DNA from: Salinarchaeum sp.
Lineage (GTDB): Archaea > Halobacteriota > Halobacteria > Halobacteriales > SKNY01
Direction: 5' to 3'
Length of the DNA: 47,097 nucleotides
NCBI GenBank assembly: GCA_007123105.1
Contig: SKNY01000065.1
Span: 1 to 47,097, forward strand
Made by a program: the position numbers and the translations under genes. Below are positions 29,243 through 39,421 of the stretch, piece after piece. Every line of letters begins with the position of its first letter. Position 1 is the stretch's first letter. Below the pieces are notes generated by a model that saw only the letters and a program-made list of their open reading frames with translations, was not told the DNA's origin and made no database searches.

Positions 29243-29818
29243 ATGGCGATCCCGAGCGGACGTCTCCATCCGGCCCACCGCGATCTCCTGACGGGGGTAA
29301 TATCCGTCCTCGCGCTCGCGATCGTCGTGACCGCCGCAAGCGGCCGCGTGCCGGCGTCGTTCTTCCCGGCCACCCAAGGATGGGTGATTAGTGGAATTCC
29401 GTACGTCAACGTCGTCATCAGCGTGCTCGCGATCGGTACGATCGTGACCGGCTGGCGTGCGATTCGTGCGGGCCAAATTCGTCGACACCGAAGCGCAATG
29501 ATCGCCGCAACTGCTCTATTCGGAATCTTCCTCACGCTATATTGTTACCGGCTGGCCGTCCTCGGGGGACACGTACCGTTTGACGGGCCGAGTGTGCTCT
29601 ATCGGTACGTGTATTTGCCCCTGTTGGGTGTGCACGTGCTCCTTGCAATCGTATGCGTCCCGTTGCTGATCGATGCACTCGCACATGCGGCTACCGTCCC
29701 GACCACAGCACTCGCGGAGACACGCCATCCGACCGTGGGCCGCGTTGCCGCGGCACTGTGGATCATCTCGTACGTTCTCGGCATCTGCGTCTTCGTACTT
29801 CTCAGACTGGGCAGCTAG
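29243..29818 (+). CDS. DUF420-like integral membrane protein
   Basis: MAIPSGRLHPAHRDLLTGVISVLALAIVVTAASGRVPASFFPATQGW...IRRHRSAMIAATALFGIFLTLYCYRL; ATG 29243 chosen because the 29204 start lies inside the tRNA. Confidence 0.75.
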   Translation: MAIPSGRLHPAHRDLLTGVISVLALAIVVTAASGRVPASFFPATQGWVISGIPYVNVVISVLAIGTIVTGWRAIRAGQIRRHRSAMIAATALFGIFLTLYCYRLAVLGGHVPFDGPSVLYRYVYLPLLGVHVLLAIVCVPLLIDALAHAATVPTTALAETRHPTVGRVAAALWIISYVLGICVFVLLRLGS

Positions 29819-31248
29819 TCGTCCGCGCTCGCCGGGGGTTCGCCGATCGTCGGCCGGGTGACGGGCCGATCGGTTTGCTCCCCATCGATGTCATACGGAT
29901 ATTCTCCGGTGATACAGGCCATACAAAGTGCCGAGCTGTCCTTACAAATGGCCTTTGCCACAGCGCCTGCGGAGATATACTTGAGGCTATCGGCGCCGAT
30001 CACATCCCGGATCTCTTCGATCGTTCGATCCGTGGCAATCAGCTCATCACGGGTCGCCATATCGATCCCCATGTAACATGGGGCAATAATCGGTGGCGCA
30101 CCAATGCGCATATGGACCTCCTGGGCGCCTGCGGCACGTAACACTGCGACGAGTTGATCGGACGTCGTGCCACGGACGATACTGTCGTCGACCAAGGTGA
30201 CGGTCCGGCCGGCGACCGTGCTCTTGATCGGATTGTGTTTGAGCCGAACGGCCCGTTCGCGTTCGTCTTGAGTCGGCATGATGAACGTCCGGCCGACGTA
30301 CCGGTTTTTCATCAGTCCCTCGGCGAACTCGACTGTGTCCGGTGCCGCCTCGACGTATCCGCTGGCAAACGCGCGGCCGGAATCGGGAACGGGCATCACC
30401 ACGTCGGTCTCGATACCGCTTTCCTCCCAGAGCGATCGACCGATTTCCCGTCTGACTTCGTAGACGAGTTTCTCGTCGATGATGCTGTCTGGTCGGGCGA
30501 AATAGACCCACTCGAAGAAGCAGTGGGCCGTTCGATCGGTCTCGATAAGTTGATAACTTTCGAAACCAGTGCCGTCGTCCTCAAGAACGATTAGCTCGCC
30601 CGGACAGACATCGCGGATCAACTCACCGCCCAGCGTATCGATCGCCGCGCTTTCCGAACAGAGGATGTACCCATCGTCAACTTTGCCGATGCACAGGGGC
30701 CGGTTGCCTTCGGGGTCCCGGACGCCGAGGACAGTGTCGTCGTGCATGATCGTCAGCGAGTAGGAACCGTGAATTCGGCCCATAGTGCGCTTGACGGCAC
30801 GAACGAGATCGGCACGCAGGAGATTCCTAGCGAGGTCGTGGGCGATAACCTCGGTGTCGCCATCGGAGGTGAACGCGTGGCCAAGTGATTCGAGATCACC
30901 GCGGAGTTCGCCGGCGTTCACGAGGTTCCCATTGTGACAGAGCGCTAACGAGCCGTTCTTAAACGAGACGGTGAATGGCTGGGCACAAGACTTCTCGACG
31001 CTGCCGGCGGTTGGATAGCGGACGTGTCCAATCCCGGCCGCACCGCCGAGGCCGACCAGATCGGCTTCATCGAAGGCCTCGCCGACCAGTCCCATCGCAA
31101 TGTGACTGTGCTGTTGAAAGCCGTCGTGGGTGACGATACCAGCAGATTCCTGACCGCGATGCTGGAGGGCGTACAGCGCGTAATAGATCGGTCGGGCGAC
31201 GTCGTCGGCAGCAGTAGAGATGCCGACCACGCCACACTTGTCTCTCAT
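29815..31248 (-). CDS. purF: Amidophosphoribosyltransferase
   Basis: MRDKCGVVGISTAADDVARPIYYALYALQHRGQESAGIVTHDG; PRPP loop VTLVDDSIVRGTTSDQLV; start moved to 31248. Confidence 0.96.
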   Translation of the reverse strand: MRDKCGVVGISTAADDVARPIYYALYALQHRGQESAGIVTHDGFQQHSHIAMGLVGEAFDEADLVGLGGAAGIGHVRYPTAGSVEKSCAQPFTVSFKNGSLALCHNGNLVNAGELRGDLESLGHAFTSDGDTEVIAHDLARNLLRADLVRAVKRTMGRIHGSYSLTIMHDDTVLGVRDPEGNRPLCIGKVDDGYILCSESAAIDTLGGELIRDVCPGELIVLEDDGTGFESYQLIETDRTAHCFFEWVYFARPDSIIDEKLVYEVRREIGRSLWEESGIETDVVMPVPDSGRAFASGYVEAAPDTVEFAEGLMKNRYVGRTFIMPTQDERERAVRLKHNPIKSTVAGRTVTLVDDSIVRGTTSDQLVAVLRAAGAQEVHMRIGAPPIIAPCYMGIDMATRDELIATDRTIEEIRDVIGADSLKYISAGAVAKAICKDSSALCMACITGEYPYDIDGEQTDRPVTRPTIGEPPASADD

Positions 31249-31261
31249 CCCAATGTGGTCG

Positions 31262-31435
31262 CTATTCACCGACTTTACTCGTCCACGCGTATTCTCGACG
31301 TTTAGCGGATTTCCCGAAACCACACGCCGAGCAGACGCTCTTCTTCACGTGATAGGACTTCTCGCCGCACCGGCGACATTTCACGTGTGTAGTGGTATTC
31401 TTCTTTCCTTGGCTTGGTGTCCCGGCTCCCGGCAT
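31262..31435 (-). CDS. rpl37e: 50S ribosomal protein L37e (absent from the ORF track)
   Basis: [57 protein letters not shown] (57 aa), CxxC...CxxC zinc ribbon. Confidence 0.97.
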   Translation of the reverse strand: MPGAGTPSQGKKNTTTHVKCRRCGEKSYHVKKSVCSACGFGKSAKRREYAWTSKVGE

Positions 31436-31648
31436 TGTACATCGAACGAAATGGCCGGGACCGGTTTAAAGCAAACGATAGTCCCCGCTTCGTACCAGAA
31501 GGGACGCCCTTCCGAACAAGGGAGTTTCAAGCCAGCACGTCGCCTCGGAGGCCCGTCCAACGCGGTCTCACCGGCTGCCGACTGGATGGGGTGTCAGTGA
31601 TCGAAAGCACACCGAACGACTAAGACGCTGTCGAGTCAATGTTCGGTT

Positions 31649-31918
31649 ATGGCCGACCGAAAGTTCACGCTACTCGAGTACCACAGCCACGGCAACGGTC
31701 CCAGCATTCTCCCCGATCTCCTCTCCGGACGGATGAAAACACAGGTGGCGGAACCACCCACCGAGGGGGACGACGAAGGCGGGAGCACAGTCGCGGTGGC
31801 AATCGGCTTCCTTGTCCTGGTTGCCATTGCGGCCGGTGTTCGATACTACTGGCAATCTCGTGAAGACGACTCGTATACCGAGCCAGAGAACGTCGAAGTC
31901 ACCGAATTTGAAGCCTAG
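31649..31918 (+). CDS. Small single-TM membrane protein
   Basis: MADRKFTLLEYHSHGNGPSILPDLLSGRMKTQVAEPPTEGDDEGGSTVAVAIGFLVLVAIAAGVRYYW, acidic C-terminal tail. Confidence 0.65.
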   Translation: MADRKFTLLEYHSHGNGPSILPDLLSGRMKTQVAEPPTEGDDEGGSTVAVAIGFLVLVAIAAGVRYYWQSREDDSYTEPENVEVTEFEA

Positions 31919-31960
31919 CTGGTGAGCACGTTTTTCAGGCTCCCGACCGACGTCTCCGTA

Positions 31961-32914
31961 ATGGATATTTATCGAAGCCTCCGGGCGGTGTCCCAGGCCA
32001 GTGGACCAGAGGCCATCGACTGGGAGGCGGTCCGAGAGGCCGCCCACGCGGCAACGGTACCTGGTTCGATCGCCCTGGAGCAGAGCGACGAGCAGGGATA
32101 CCGCGACGATGTCCGGGCCGCTCGTGCGGGCGTGCGATCGGTATCCGGAATCGATTTCGACCTCCCGCCGACGTTTCAAGTGCACAACCGGCACCACTGG
32201 ATCGACGCGAACATCGAGACGTTCGAACGCATGCTCGCCCCTATTGCCGAACGGCAATCCGTAATCGTCCCTGACGTGGCACGGGTGTTAAACACAGGCT
32301 CGATGACGGTCACCGTCTCGTTTCTCGCGCGACACGTCCTCGGCCAGTACGATCCGCTGCTATTGACCGACGAACCCGATCATGGGCTCTATTTTGTCCA
32401 TCCAAACGTCAGTCACGTCGCCGATGAGCTCGAATTACCATTCCCCCGCTTTCGACGATGGATTGCGTTCCACGAGGTCGCCCACGCCGCGGAGTTCGGC
32501 GCGGCACCATGGTTGCCAACACAGTTAGAGTCCCACCTCCACGACATGATGGACGCACTGGCAGGGGGCCGGATCGACCGGACGACCTTCCGCGAACTCG
32601 ACGCAACCATGACCGCGGTTGAAGGATATGCTGAGTTGTTGATGGACGAGGCCTTCGATCAACGATACGACGATCTCCGCGATCGGATCGAGCAACGACG
32701 TCGCAACCAGGGGCCACTCGGATCGCTAATGCGACGATTGCTCGGGCTCAGTATCAAACGGCGCCAGTACGAACGCGGTAAAGCATTTTTCGAGGCGGTC
32801 CGCGACGAACGAGGTATCGAGGCAACCGCTCGCGTGTGGGACGATCCCGAAAATCTTCCGCGGTGGGACGAATACGACACACCGGGCCAGTGGATCGCAC
32901 GGGTCGATCCCTGA
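31961..32914 (+). CDS. Zinc-dependent metalloprotease-like protein (F420-biosynthesis-associated family)
   Basis: MDIYRSLRAVSQASGPEAIDWEAVREAAHAAT...RWIAFHEVAHAAEFGAAPWLPTQLESHLHDMM; HExxH motif. Confidence 0.85.
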   Translation: MDIYRSLRAVSQASGPEAIDWEAVREAAHAATVPGSIALEQSDEQGYRDDVRAARAGVRSVSGIDFDLPPTFQVHNRHHWIDANIETFERMLAPIAERQSVIVPDVARVLNTGSMTVTVSFLARHVLGQYDPLLLTDEPDHGLYFVHPNVSHVADELELPFPRFRRWIAFHEVAHAAEFGAAPWLPTQLESHLHDMMDALAGGRIDRTTFRELDATMTAVEGYAELLMDEAFDQRYDDLRDRIEQRRRNQGPLGSLMRRLLGLSIKRRQYERGKAFFEAVRDERGIEATARVWDDPENLPRWDEYDTPGQWIARVDP

Positions 32915-33463
32915 TCAACCGAAGCCACGTCCGATTTCGTCGTCATCGAGCAAATCGTCAAGTTCCGACTCGAGCAGCCGTTCCGCCTCATCGAAGGTTC
33001 CCGAGAGCGCATCGAGTGGTTCCGGCCGATCCCGCTGATCGTAAGTAAGCGGACCGAAGGCCGGACTTTCAATCGCGTCCATGACGTCCTCGAAGAGGTC
33101 TTCCCGTGTGGTCGGTGCCGCGGCGTGGGTTTTGACCGTTTCTTCGAGTCGCTTTGCCCGTTGTTTGGCCTCATCACGATCCTGGACGGCGGGCTGGACG
33201 GCGAACTTCGCGGGCGCGTCTTGGGGCATCCACTGACCTATCTCATCGTCAATGGAACGAGCGACGCGTGTACCGACCCCGCGACGTTCGAACGGATTCT
33301 TCGGATACGTTTTCAAGACGTATACACCCCGGCGGGGGTGGGCAAGATAGAGGTCCTCGCCGATTCCGCGGTTGCGCGGGCCAGCGATCGCCCGCCAGTC
33401 ATCGGAACGAACGTTGGCGTCGACGATCTCACTGACGACATCCCGCCAATCACGCACGCGCAT
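32915..33463 (-). CDS. Haloarchaeal conserved hypothetical protein
   Basis: MRVRDWRDVVSEIVDANVRSDDWRAIAGPRNRGIGEDLYLAHPRRGVYVLKTYPKNPFERRGVGTRVARSIDDEIG; start set at ATG 33463. Confidence 0.7.
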   Translation of the reverse strand: MRVRDWRDVVSEIVDANVRSDDWRAIAGPRNRGIGEDLYLAHPRRGVYVLKTYPKNPFERRGVGTRVARSIDDEIGQWMPQDAPAKFAVQPAVQDRDEAKQRAKRLEETVKTHAAAPTTREDLFEDVMDAIESPAFGPLTYDQRDRPEPLDALSGTFDEAERLLESELDDLLDDDEIGRGFG

Positions 33464-33503
33464 ACGTACAAACTGCGCGATCGGTAGGAATGAACGTATC
33501 GGA

Positions 33504-36167
33504 TCACAATATGCTGTCATCGATGGTGTCCAAGACGTGCCGGTGGTAAGCACGGATTGCCTCGTTTCGCGAACCGCCAATGACTGTCGAGCTAGCGGAC
33601 AGGGTTGCAAGCCCGAAAGCGAGTGGGCTCGGCGAGTCAACGGTAACCCGATCGACGGCCACTGCGTCGGTCGCGATATCATTGAGGAGGCGTTCGATCT
33701 CACCGACAGCAAAATAATCCTCTAGCAGCTCACGGTGTGTTTCCGCGAGTACGACAAAGTCATCAAGCGCTCGTGCGAACTCCAGCAGCATTTCGCTCGA
33801 CACTTGCTGTTCGCGCGCCGATTTCTCTTTACCCTTGTAATGGCGGAGGATCATGAACGAACGCGTTGCGTTGATTCTGAAGTATCGTTTTTCGAGATCA
33901 GTCCCTGCAATGGCCGCGCGCAGTCGCTTCCGTACATTCAGAGCGGCCAGTTCCTCGAGAGTACGAGCCACGTCCACCTTGTGGTTCAGCGGCATCGATA
34001 ACGTGAATCCACCGTCGTCGACGGCCGTCGTGACCTGGGCACCCGTGGTCTCTCGACAGAAGGCCGCGACCAGTCGGGCCAGTCCGTCATTGGTGCGCCT
34101 CCCGAACGTGGCGTGGACGTAATACCGGCGTTGGTAACCGTCGTGATCGCGCTCCTCCTCGACGAGCAGTCGGTCGGGGGTGCTGACGGCATCGACATAC
34201 GCGAGCTGTTCGTCGATCAAGCGAGTGAGGCCACCTCGGGCGTGAGCGTTCATCGGGGTCGATGCTAATCGTGCACGCACGGCAGCGCGACCACCCTGCC
34301 GATGGGCTTCGTCGAGATCCCGTTGGAGGCGCAACCGTTCCCGACCAACGTCGACGGCCAGGGGCATCTGCTCTGAGAACCACGTCGGGACCGTCGGCCG
34401 CGCGTCGGTCGGATCGACGAACAGCTCACCGCCCCGACGATAGCGGAACACGAACCGCTGCCCACCGAGGAGGAAGACATCGCCGGGTTCGATGGCGTCG
34501 AGGAACGTTTCGTCGAGGCTGCCGACCCGTTCGTCAGTCTCCCGGCTGCGGACGGTACATGCAAAGCTACCGGGAATCGTCCCGACATTTGTCATGTAGA
34601 TGGGACGGGCCAGCCGACCGCGTTTGCCGATCAACCGCGTGCCCGGCGGAAAGCCTTCGTGATGGTGGGGGCCCGCTGGTGGATCGTTCGCGTCGACCCA
34701 GACCTTCGGATAGACGTGCCGTTCGGTGAGTCCATCATAGTCCGCGGTGAGATACCGGAGCAGCCGTGACCAGTCCGCATTCGAGTAATCGCGGAACGGA
34801 TACGCTCGCCGTAATATCCGTCGCACCGCCGCTTCCTTGCTGACCGCGGCGATTGCCATGCCGTAGACGTGCTGGACTGCAACGTCGTGTGGCCGGGTCG
34901 GGATCGTAATCCGATCAACCGTCCCGGCGTCGATCATCCTGAGCATCGCTGCACACTCCAGTAACTCGGCCCGATCGAGTACGAAGAGCCGCCCCGTGAC
35001 AGTTTCTCCCAGCTGGTGACCAGCCCGGCCAAACCGCTGGAGCAGCGCCGCCGTCGACTTTGGGCTCCCCAATTGAACGACCAAGTCGATATCTGGCATA
35101 TCGATGCCGAGCTCCAGGCTCGTAGATGTGGTCACGACGTCTAACGTCCCTTCCTTTAGTTCGGCCTCCACTCGCTCGCGAACGGGCTGGGAGAGGCTGC
35201 CGTGATGGCATCCCGAGTTCGACTCATTGTATGCCGGATAGCGATCGCGGAGTTCGTGCAGAACACGTTCTGCGCCGGAGCGCGTGTTCGTGAACACGAG
35301 CACACTATTGTGTTCGCGGACGAGCGCGTGGAGGCGGTCATACATGGCATCGCGCACGCGACCGGCCGGCGTCCGGACGAGATCGGCACATGGAGACACT
35401 AGCTCGAGATCGTAGGTCCGTGAGAACCGACGGTCAACGATCTCACACGGCCGTTGTCGTCCGTTATCGTCGTACCCGACAAGGAAAGCCGCAACGTTGT
35501 CGATCGGTTCGATGGTAGCGGAACAGCCGATACGGACGGGTGATCCGTCAGCGAGTTCCTCCAATCGTTCCAGGCTGACTGCGAGATGGCTCCCGCGCTT
35601 GCTGGCCGCCAGGTTGTGGATCTCGTCGACGATCACGTATTCGACCGTCCGCAAATGGTCCCGAAACGACGGCGCGTTCAGGAGAATGGCCAACGTTTCC
35701 GGTGTCGTATTGAGAATGTGGGGCGGCTCTGCGAGCATCCGCTGGCGGGCGTATGCGTCGGTGTCACCGTGGCGGATGGCATGGCGAATGTCGACGGTCT
35801 GACCGTCGTCGTCCTCGACGATGGCCGAGATCTCGTCAAGCGGCCGCGAAAGATTGCGGTGGATGTCATTCGCAAGTGATTTGAGCGGCGAAATGTAGAG
35901 ACAGTAGACCGTATCATCGAGCTCGCCGCGTCGATCTCGGCGTAGGAGATCGTCGATGATCGCGGTGAATGACGCTAGCGTCTTCCCGCTCCCGGTCGGA
36001 GCGGCGACGAGGACGTGGTCGTCGTCCAGAATATGGGGAATCGCCCCGCGTTGGGGCGGAGTGAACCGATGGGCGACGCCATCGCCGAATCGGTCGAGCC
36101 ACCAGCGCCCGATTGCGGGATCCAATCGGTCGAAAATGGCAGCATCCTGTGAACGACCGTCCCCCAT
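33504..36167 (-). CDS. lhr: Lhr-family DEAD/DEAH-box helicase
   Basis: FTPPQRGAIPHILDDDHVLVAAPTGSGKTLASFTAIIDDLL; DEIH box VIVDEIHNLAASKRGSHLAVSLERL; QRFGRAGH; long Lhr core. Confidence 0.94.
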   Translation of the reverse strand: MGDGRSQDAAIFDRLDPAIGRWWLDRFGDGVAHRFTPPQRGAIPHILDDDHVLVAAPTGSGKTLASFTAIIDDLLRRDRRGELDDTVYCLYISPLKSLANDIHRNLSRPLDEISAIVEDDDGQTVDIRHAIRHGDTDAYARQRMLAEPPHILNTTPETLAILLNAPSFRDHLRTVEYVIVDEIHNLAASKRGSHLAVSLERLEELADGSPVRIGCSATIEPIDNVAAFLVGYDDNGRQRPCEIVDRRFSRTYDLELVSPCADLVRTPAGRVRDAMYDRLHALVREHNSVLVFTNTRSGAERVLHELRDRYPAYNESNSGCHHGSLSQPVRERVEAELKEGTLDVVTTSTSLELGIDMPDIDLVVQLGSPKSTAALLQRFGRAGHQLGETVTGRLFVLDRAELLECAAMLRMIDAGTVDRITIPTRPHDVAVQHVYGMAIAAVSKEAAVRRILRRAYPFRDYSNADWSRLLRYLTADYDGLTERHVYPKVWVDANDPPAGPHHHEGFPPGTRLIGKRGRLARPIYMTNVGTIPGSFACTVRSRETDERVGSLDETFLDAIEPGDVFLLGGQRFVFRYRRGGELFVDPTDARPTVPTWFSEQMPLAVDVGRERLRLQRDLDEAHRQGGRAAVRARLASTPMNAHARGGLTRLIDEQLAYVDAVSTPDRLLVEEERDHDGYQRRYYVHATFGRRTNDGLARLVAAFCRETTGAQVTTAVDDGGFTLSMPLNHKVDVARTLEELAALNVRKRLRAAIAGTDLEKRYFRINATRSFMILRHYKGKEKSAREQQVSSEMLLEFARALDDFVVLAETHRELLEDYFAVGEIERLLNDIATDAVAVDRVTVDSPSPLAFGLATLSASSTVIGGSRNEAIRAYHRHVLDTIDDSIL

Positions 36168-36221
36168 CGTTGGTTCAAGACGGAGCAATCATATGATCGT
36201 TCGGTGTGGAGTGAAGGTGGC

Positions 36222-37289
36222 TTACTCGATCGGATACCGGAGGAGTGCAGCGATCCCACCGAGGTTAGCGAGCTGTCGACCCGGATCGTGACGAGCAGAG
36301 ATGACGACGATGTCCCCGCCCTGCTGTTCGACCTGCTGTAACACCGTTTCCGGATCGGTTGACCAGTCCCCGTCGTCGGTTCGTTCGAGCCGAAGCCGCT
36401 CATCGAGGATCGCGAGCTGTTCGACGGCGCCGTAAGCGCCAGCAGTGGCGACTTCGTCGATGCCATAGGTGACCGGCTCATCGGTTCCCAGCCGGCGCAT
36501 TATTTCTTCGACACAGGCGGCCTCCTCGCCGATGCGGGCTGCAGATCGGACCTCATCGAGAACCCCGCGCTCGAGTACTTCGTTCACCCCGCGACCGCCT
36601 GCGGCGGAGGTGTCGACCACGGTCAATCGATCGTCGAGATCGGGGTGGACGTCGGAAATGACGTCGACGGCATCCTCCTTGGTAAATCCGGGACCAGCCA
36701 CGACGATCCGATCGACGTCCAGCCGGCCAACAAGGGTTGCGATCTCCTCGAAGAAAGATGATCGCGCGCGAGCGTACTCGCCCTTGCCCGTCGGGCCGGA
36801 GATCGTTGCGATCTCCTCGGGGCCGTATTGGTTGACCGCAAATAACGTCGCCTCCCCCTCCTCGACCGTGACGATGGCGACATCCGGATCGGCGGCCGCC
36901 TCGACGGCCGCCTCCAGGCGGTCGCGTTGATCGACCGAGAAGCGTTTCTGCATGCTAATTTCGTCGTGGATGTCGACGTTGATCGTGTGATGGAAGCCGA
37001 CCTGATCCTCTCTGGAGCAGGCAACGATTTCGCCGCTGACCCGGAGGCGGTTTGCGTGCCGATCGAATTCGACGTCCTCGACCGCAACGGCAGCCCAGAG
37101 ATGTTCGCGCTGGCCACCAGTATCCCGCATGTGATCCTCCTGGCGCTGGATCCGCCGGTGGGTATCGCCCGCAACACGGTCCCCAGGTTCGATGACGTAT
37201 TGGAGATGCCAAAGGTCGTCGACGCCGTCGGGAACGACGCTCATCCGTTCATAGTCGCCGTCGATCGTTTCACGTTCGGTAATGCGCAT
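36222..37289 (-). CDS. pelA: mRNA surveillance/ribosome rescue protein pelota (Dom34)
   Basis: MRITERETIDGDYERMSVVPDGVDDLWHLQYVIEPGDRVAGDTHRRIQRQ; VVAGPGFTKEDAVDVI; GRGVNEVLERG; start set at 37289. Confidence 0.95.
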   Translation of the reverse strand: MRITERETIDGDYERMSVVPDGVDDLWHLQYVIEPGDRVAGDTHRRIQRQEDHMRDTGGQREHLWAAVAVEDVEFDRHANRLRVSGEIVACSREDQVGFHHTINVDIHDEISMQKRFSVDQRDRLEAAVEAAADPDVAIVTVEEGEATLFAVNQYGPEEIATISGPTGKGEYARARSSFFEEIATLVGRLDVDRIVVAGPGFTKEDAVDVISDVHPDLDDRLTVVDTSAAGGRGVNEVLERGVLDEVRSAARIGEEAACVEEIMRRLGTDEPVTYGIDEVATAGAYGAVEQLAILDERLRLERTDDGDWSTDPETVLQQVEQQGGDIVVISARHDPGRQLANLGGIAALLRYPIE

Positions 37290-37299
37290 ACTGTAACTC

Positions 37300-39378
37300 T
37301 CAGGGTTCGATGATGCGGCTCCGTCCCGGAGGGAGAAATCCCTGGATCTGATCCGGGCTGGCGATCTTGCGGACGAACGTCGTATCTGTGAACGACGTTC
37401 GGAAGGATCGGTAGATCCGTTTGGCGACGTCGTCTTGGGCGAATTCACCTGGTTGGACCCGACAGGTCACCTCAGCGCGTTCGAGAACCGGATCCGGCGG
37501 GCCCCCGATCACACGCGTGACGGGTTCACAGGTGATACCGATCGCGATCTCGACTTCGATGTTCTCGAAGTAATCGCGTTCACCGCGGATGACGAACGCC
37601 CCTTTCTGGAGATACTCGCCGCTTTCGGGATCCTTCCCAACCTGGTTGGCCTCGACCACGTACGCATCACCGGCGAACTGGCCGGCCTTCCATACCGAGG
37701 AATACGCGACGGCAAACTGGGCGGCCTCCTGGAGGGACCGCTCTGGGAAGGGCCCCTCACGAACCGGTTCGGACGGGTCGCTACCCTTCAAAATCGTTAC
37801 AGGGCCGCCATGAGCCTGTGCATGGACGAACCGGTCGCCGCGTTCGAGATACTTCGCGACCAGCTCTTCGTTCTGTTCGGCGTTGCGTCCGCCGAGGACA
37901 AGAAAGCCGTCGCTCGTTCTAAACCACCGAAACCGTTCGAACCAGTCATCGGGTTCCCGAACCGGAATCGACCGCCGACTCAACCAATCGGTAGGTTCGT
38001 CCTCATCCACCTCGACCGGTTCGGGCTGTGGCGAATCGCGCCGGTTCTCGAGCGCCTCGCGCTCGGCTTCCGTCTCTGCGAGTGCAGTCTTGGCGCCCTC
38101 GCGTTTGTTCTCGATCGCCTTAGCCTCCTGGTAAAGCCGGTTGGCATTCCGTTCGACGCCCGTGGTGACGTCGACGGTTACGCGATCATCGCCAAGGTCG
38201 ATCGTGACCGTCGCGTCACCAGGTTGGATGTCGGTAACGGCCGCTGCCCGTTCGTTACCGGCCTCGGCGGCATCCTCGAACCGCTCGATAATAGTGTCCC
38301 AGGGGACATCGTCAGCACGTGCGGCGGCAACCGTAGAGATGATCTCATCCACGAGGTCATACTGGGCGTACAGCATCTCCGCTCGTGTCCGTGTAGCTTC
38401 GGCTTCCTCGGCGAGGTCGTCGATGGCCGCCCGTTGCTGGTCGATAATCCGTTCGATCCGAGCGATTTCCTCCGCCAGATCGGGACCGTCGTCCGTGTCC
38501 TCCTCGACCGGTATCGTCTCGAGTTCGACATAGTACTGATCGACTGCGGTCGAAAACCGATCGAATTGCTCGAACGCGAGGGCTTCGTACTCGACAAGGG
38601 GTAACGGCGTGACATCCACGGGTTGATCATCGGTGCGGTATATCCGGGGGTCAAAGGTCCGTTCGCGAATCCGGTCGGCAACCGAGCAAAGCGCCTCATA
38701 GACCCGTTCGATGACCGCTTCGTCGATGTTGTCGGTCGGCATCGACCCATCAACCCCGGCTCTGGCACACAGTTCCTCCGCATAGGTTCCCCCGAGATTC
38801 AGCTGCGTGGCAAGCGTCCGGACGAGATCCGCATCGGATGCTTGAATGAGACCGGCTACCCGGTCGTATCCAACGGAGAACGGATCGAGCTGGCGATCCG
38901 GGTACTCATACGTTCCCCCGGGTGCAATCGTTCGCGACCGCAGCCGTACCGTCTCCAGTGCGTCGATGATGGTGTCGGTCGCATCACATACGATTAGATT
39001 GCCTTGGCCGAACAGTTCGACGATCACCGTCGTTGATTCATCCCCACGGACGAACCGTAACGTGACGATGCGGTCGAACTCGTACTGCTCGACGGACTCA
39101 AGACTCGCACCCGTCAACCGATTGCGTAACATCTTCGCAAAGTTCGGGGGCCGATCCGGGGCATCCGGTACCCGTTCGGGGTCGGCCATGTGAATGCGCT
39201 TGTACTCACCAACCTGACAGAGCAGTTCGATCCGGCCACGATCGAAATCCCGCATCCGAAACCGAACGAGGTCGTCCGGGTAGAGATACGCCTTGTCGAT
39301 CTTCGCACCCCGGTAGTCGCGAAGCTCGCCCACGAGGGCCGCGATGTCGATGCTCGTGAGTTCCCGTTTGGCCTCCAT
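37300..39378 (-). CDS. rqcH: Ribosome quality control protein RqcH (Rqc2/NEMF, NFACT)
   Basis: MEAKRELTSIDIAALVGELRDYRGAKIDKAYLYPDDLVRFRMRD; coiled-coil; NFACT-R WFERFRWFRTSDGFLVLGGRNAEQNEELVAKYL; FDR motif retained in NFACT-N. Confidence 0.95.
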   Translation of the reverse strand: MEAKRELTSIDIAALVGELRDYRGAKIDKAYLYPDDLVRFRMRDFDRGRIELLCQVGEYKRIHMADPERVPDAPDRPPNFAKMLRNRLTGASLESVEQYEFDRIVTLRFVRGDESTTVIVELFGQGNLIVCDATDTIIDALETVRLRSRTIAPGGTYEYPDRQLDPFSVGYDRVAGLIQASDADLVRTLATQLNLGGTYAEELCARAGVDGSMPTDNIDEAVIERVYEALCSVADRIRERTFDPRIYRTDDQPVDVTPLPLVEYEALAFEQFDRFSTAVDQYYVELETIPVEEDTDDGPDLAEEIARIERIIDQQRAAIDDLAEEAEATRTRAEMLYAQYDLVDEIISTVAAARADDVPWDTIIERFEDAAEAGNERAAAVTDIQPGDATVTIDLGDDRVTVDVTTGVERNANRLYQEAKAIENKREGAKTALAETEAEREALENRRDSPQPEPVEVDEDEPTDWLSRRSIPVREPDDWFERFRWFRTSDGFLVLGGRNAEQNEELVAKYLERGDRFVHAQAHGGPVTILKGSDPSEPVREGPFPERSLQEAAQFAVAYSSVWKAGQFAGDAYVVEANQVGKDPESGEYLQKGAFVIRGERDYFENIEVEIAIGITCEPVTRVIGGPPDPVLERAEVTCRVQPGEFAQDDVAKRIYRSFRTSFTDTTFVRKIASPDQIQGFLPPGRSRIIEP

Positions 39379-39421
39379 GTACGCAGTGAACGGAACGGCG
39401 GGAAAGGCCTATCGCTCCGAC

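Noticed and set aside
37435-38604. 389-aa ORF on the plus strand opposite rqcH
   Set aside because: Antisense to the recognisable RqcH coding sequence; a product of codon bias.
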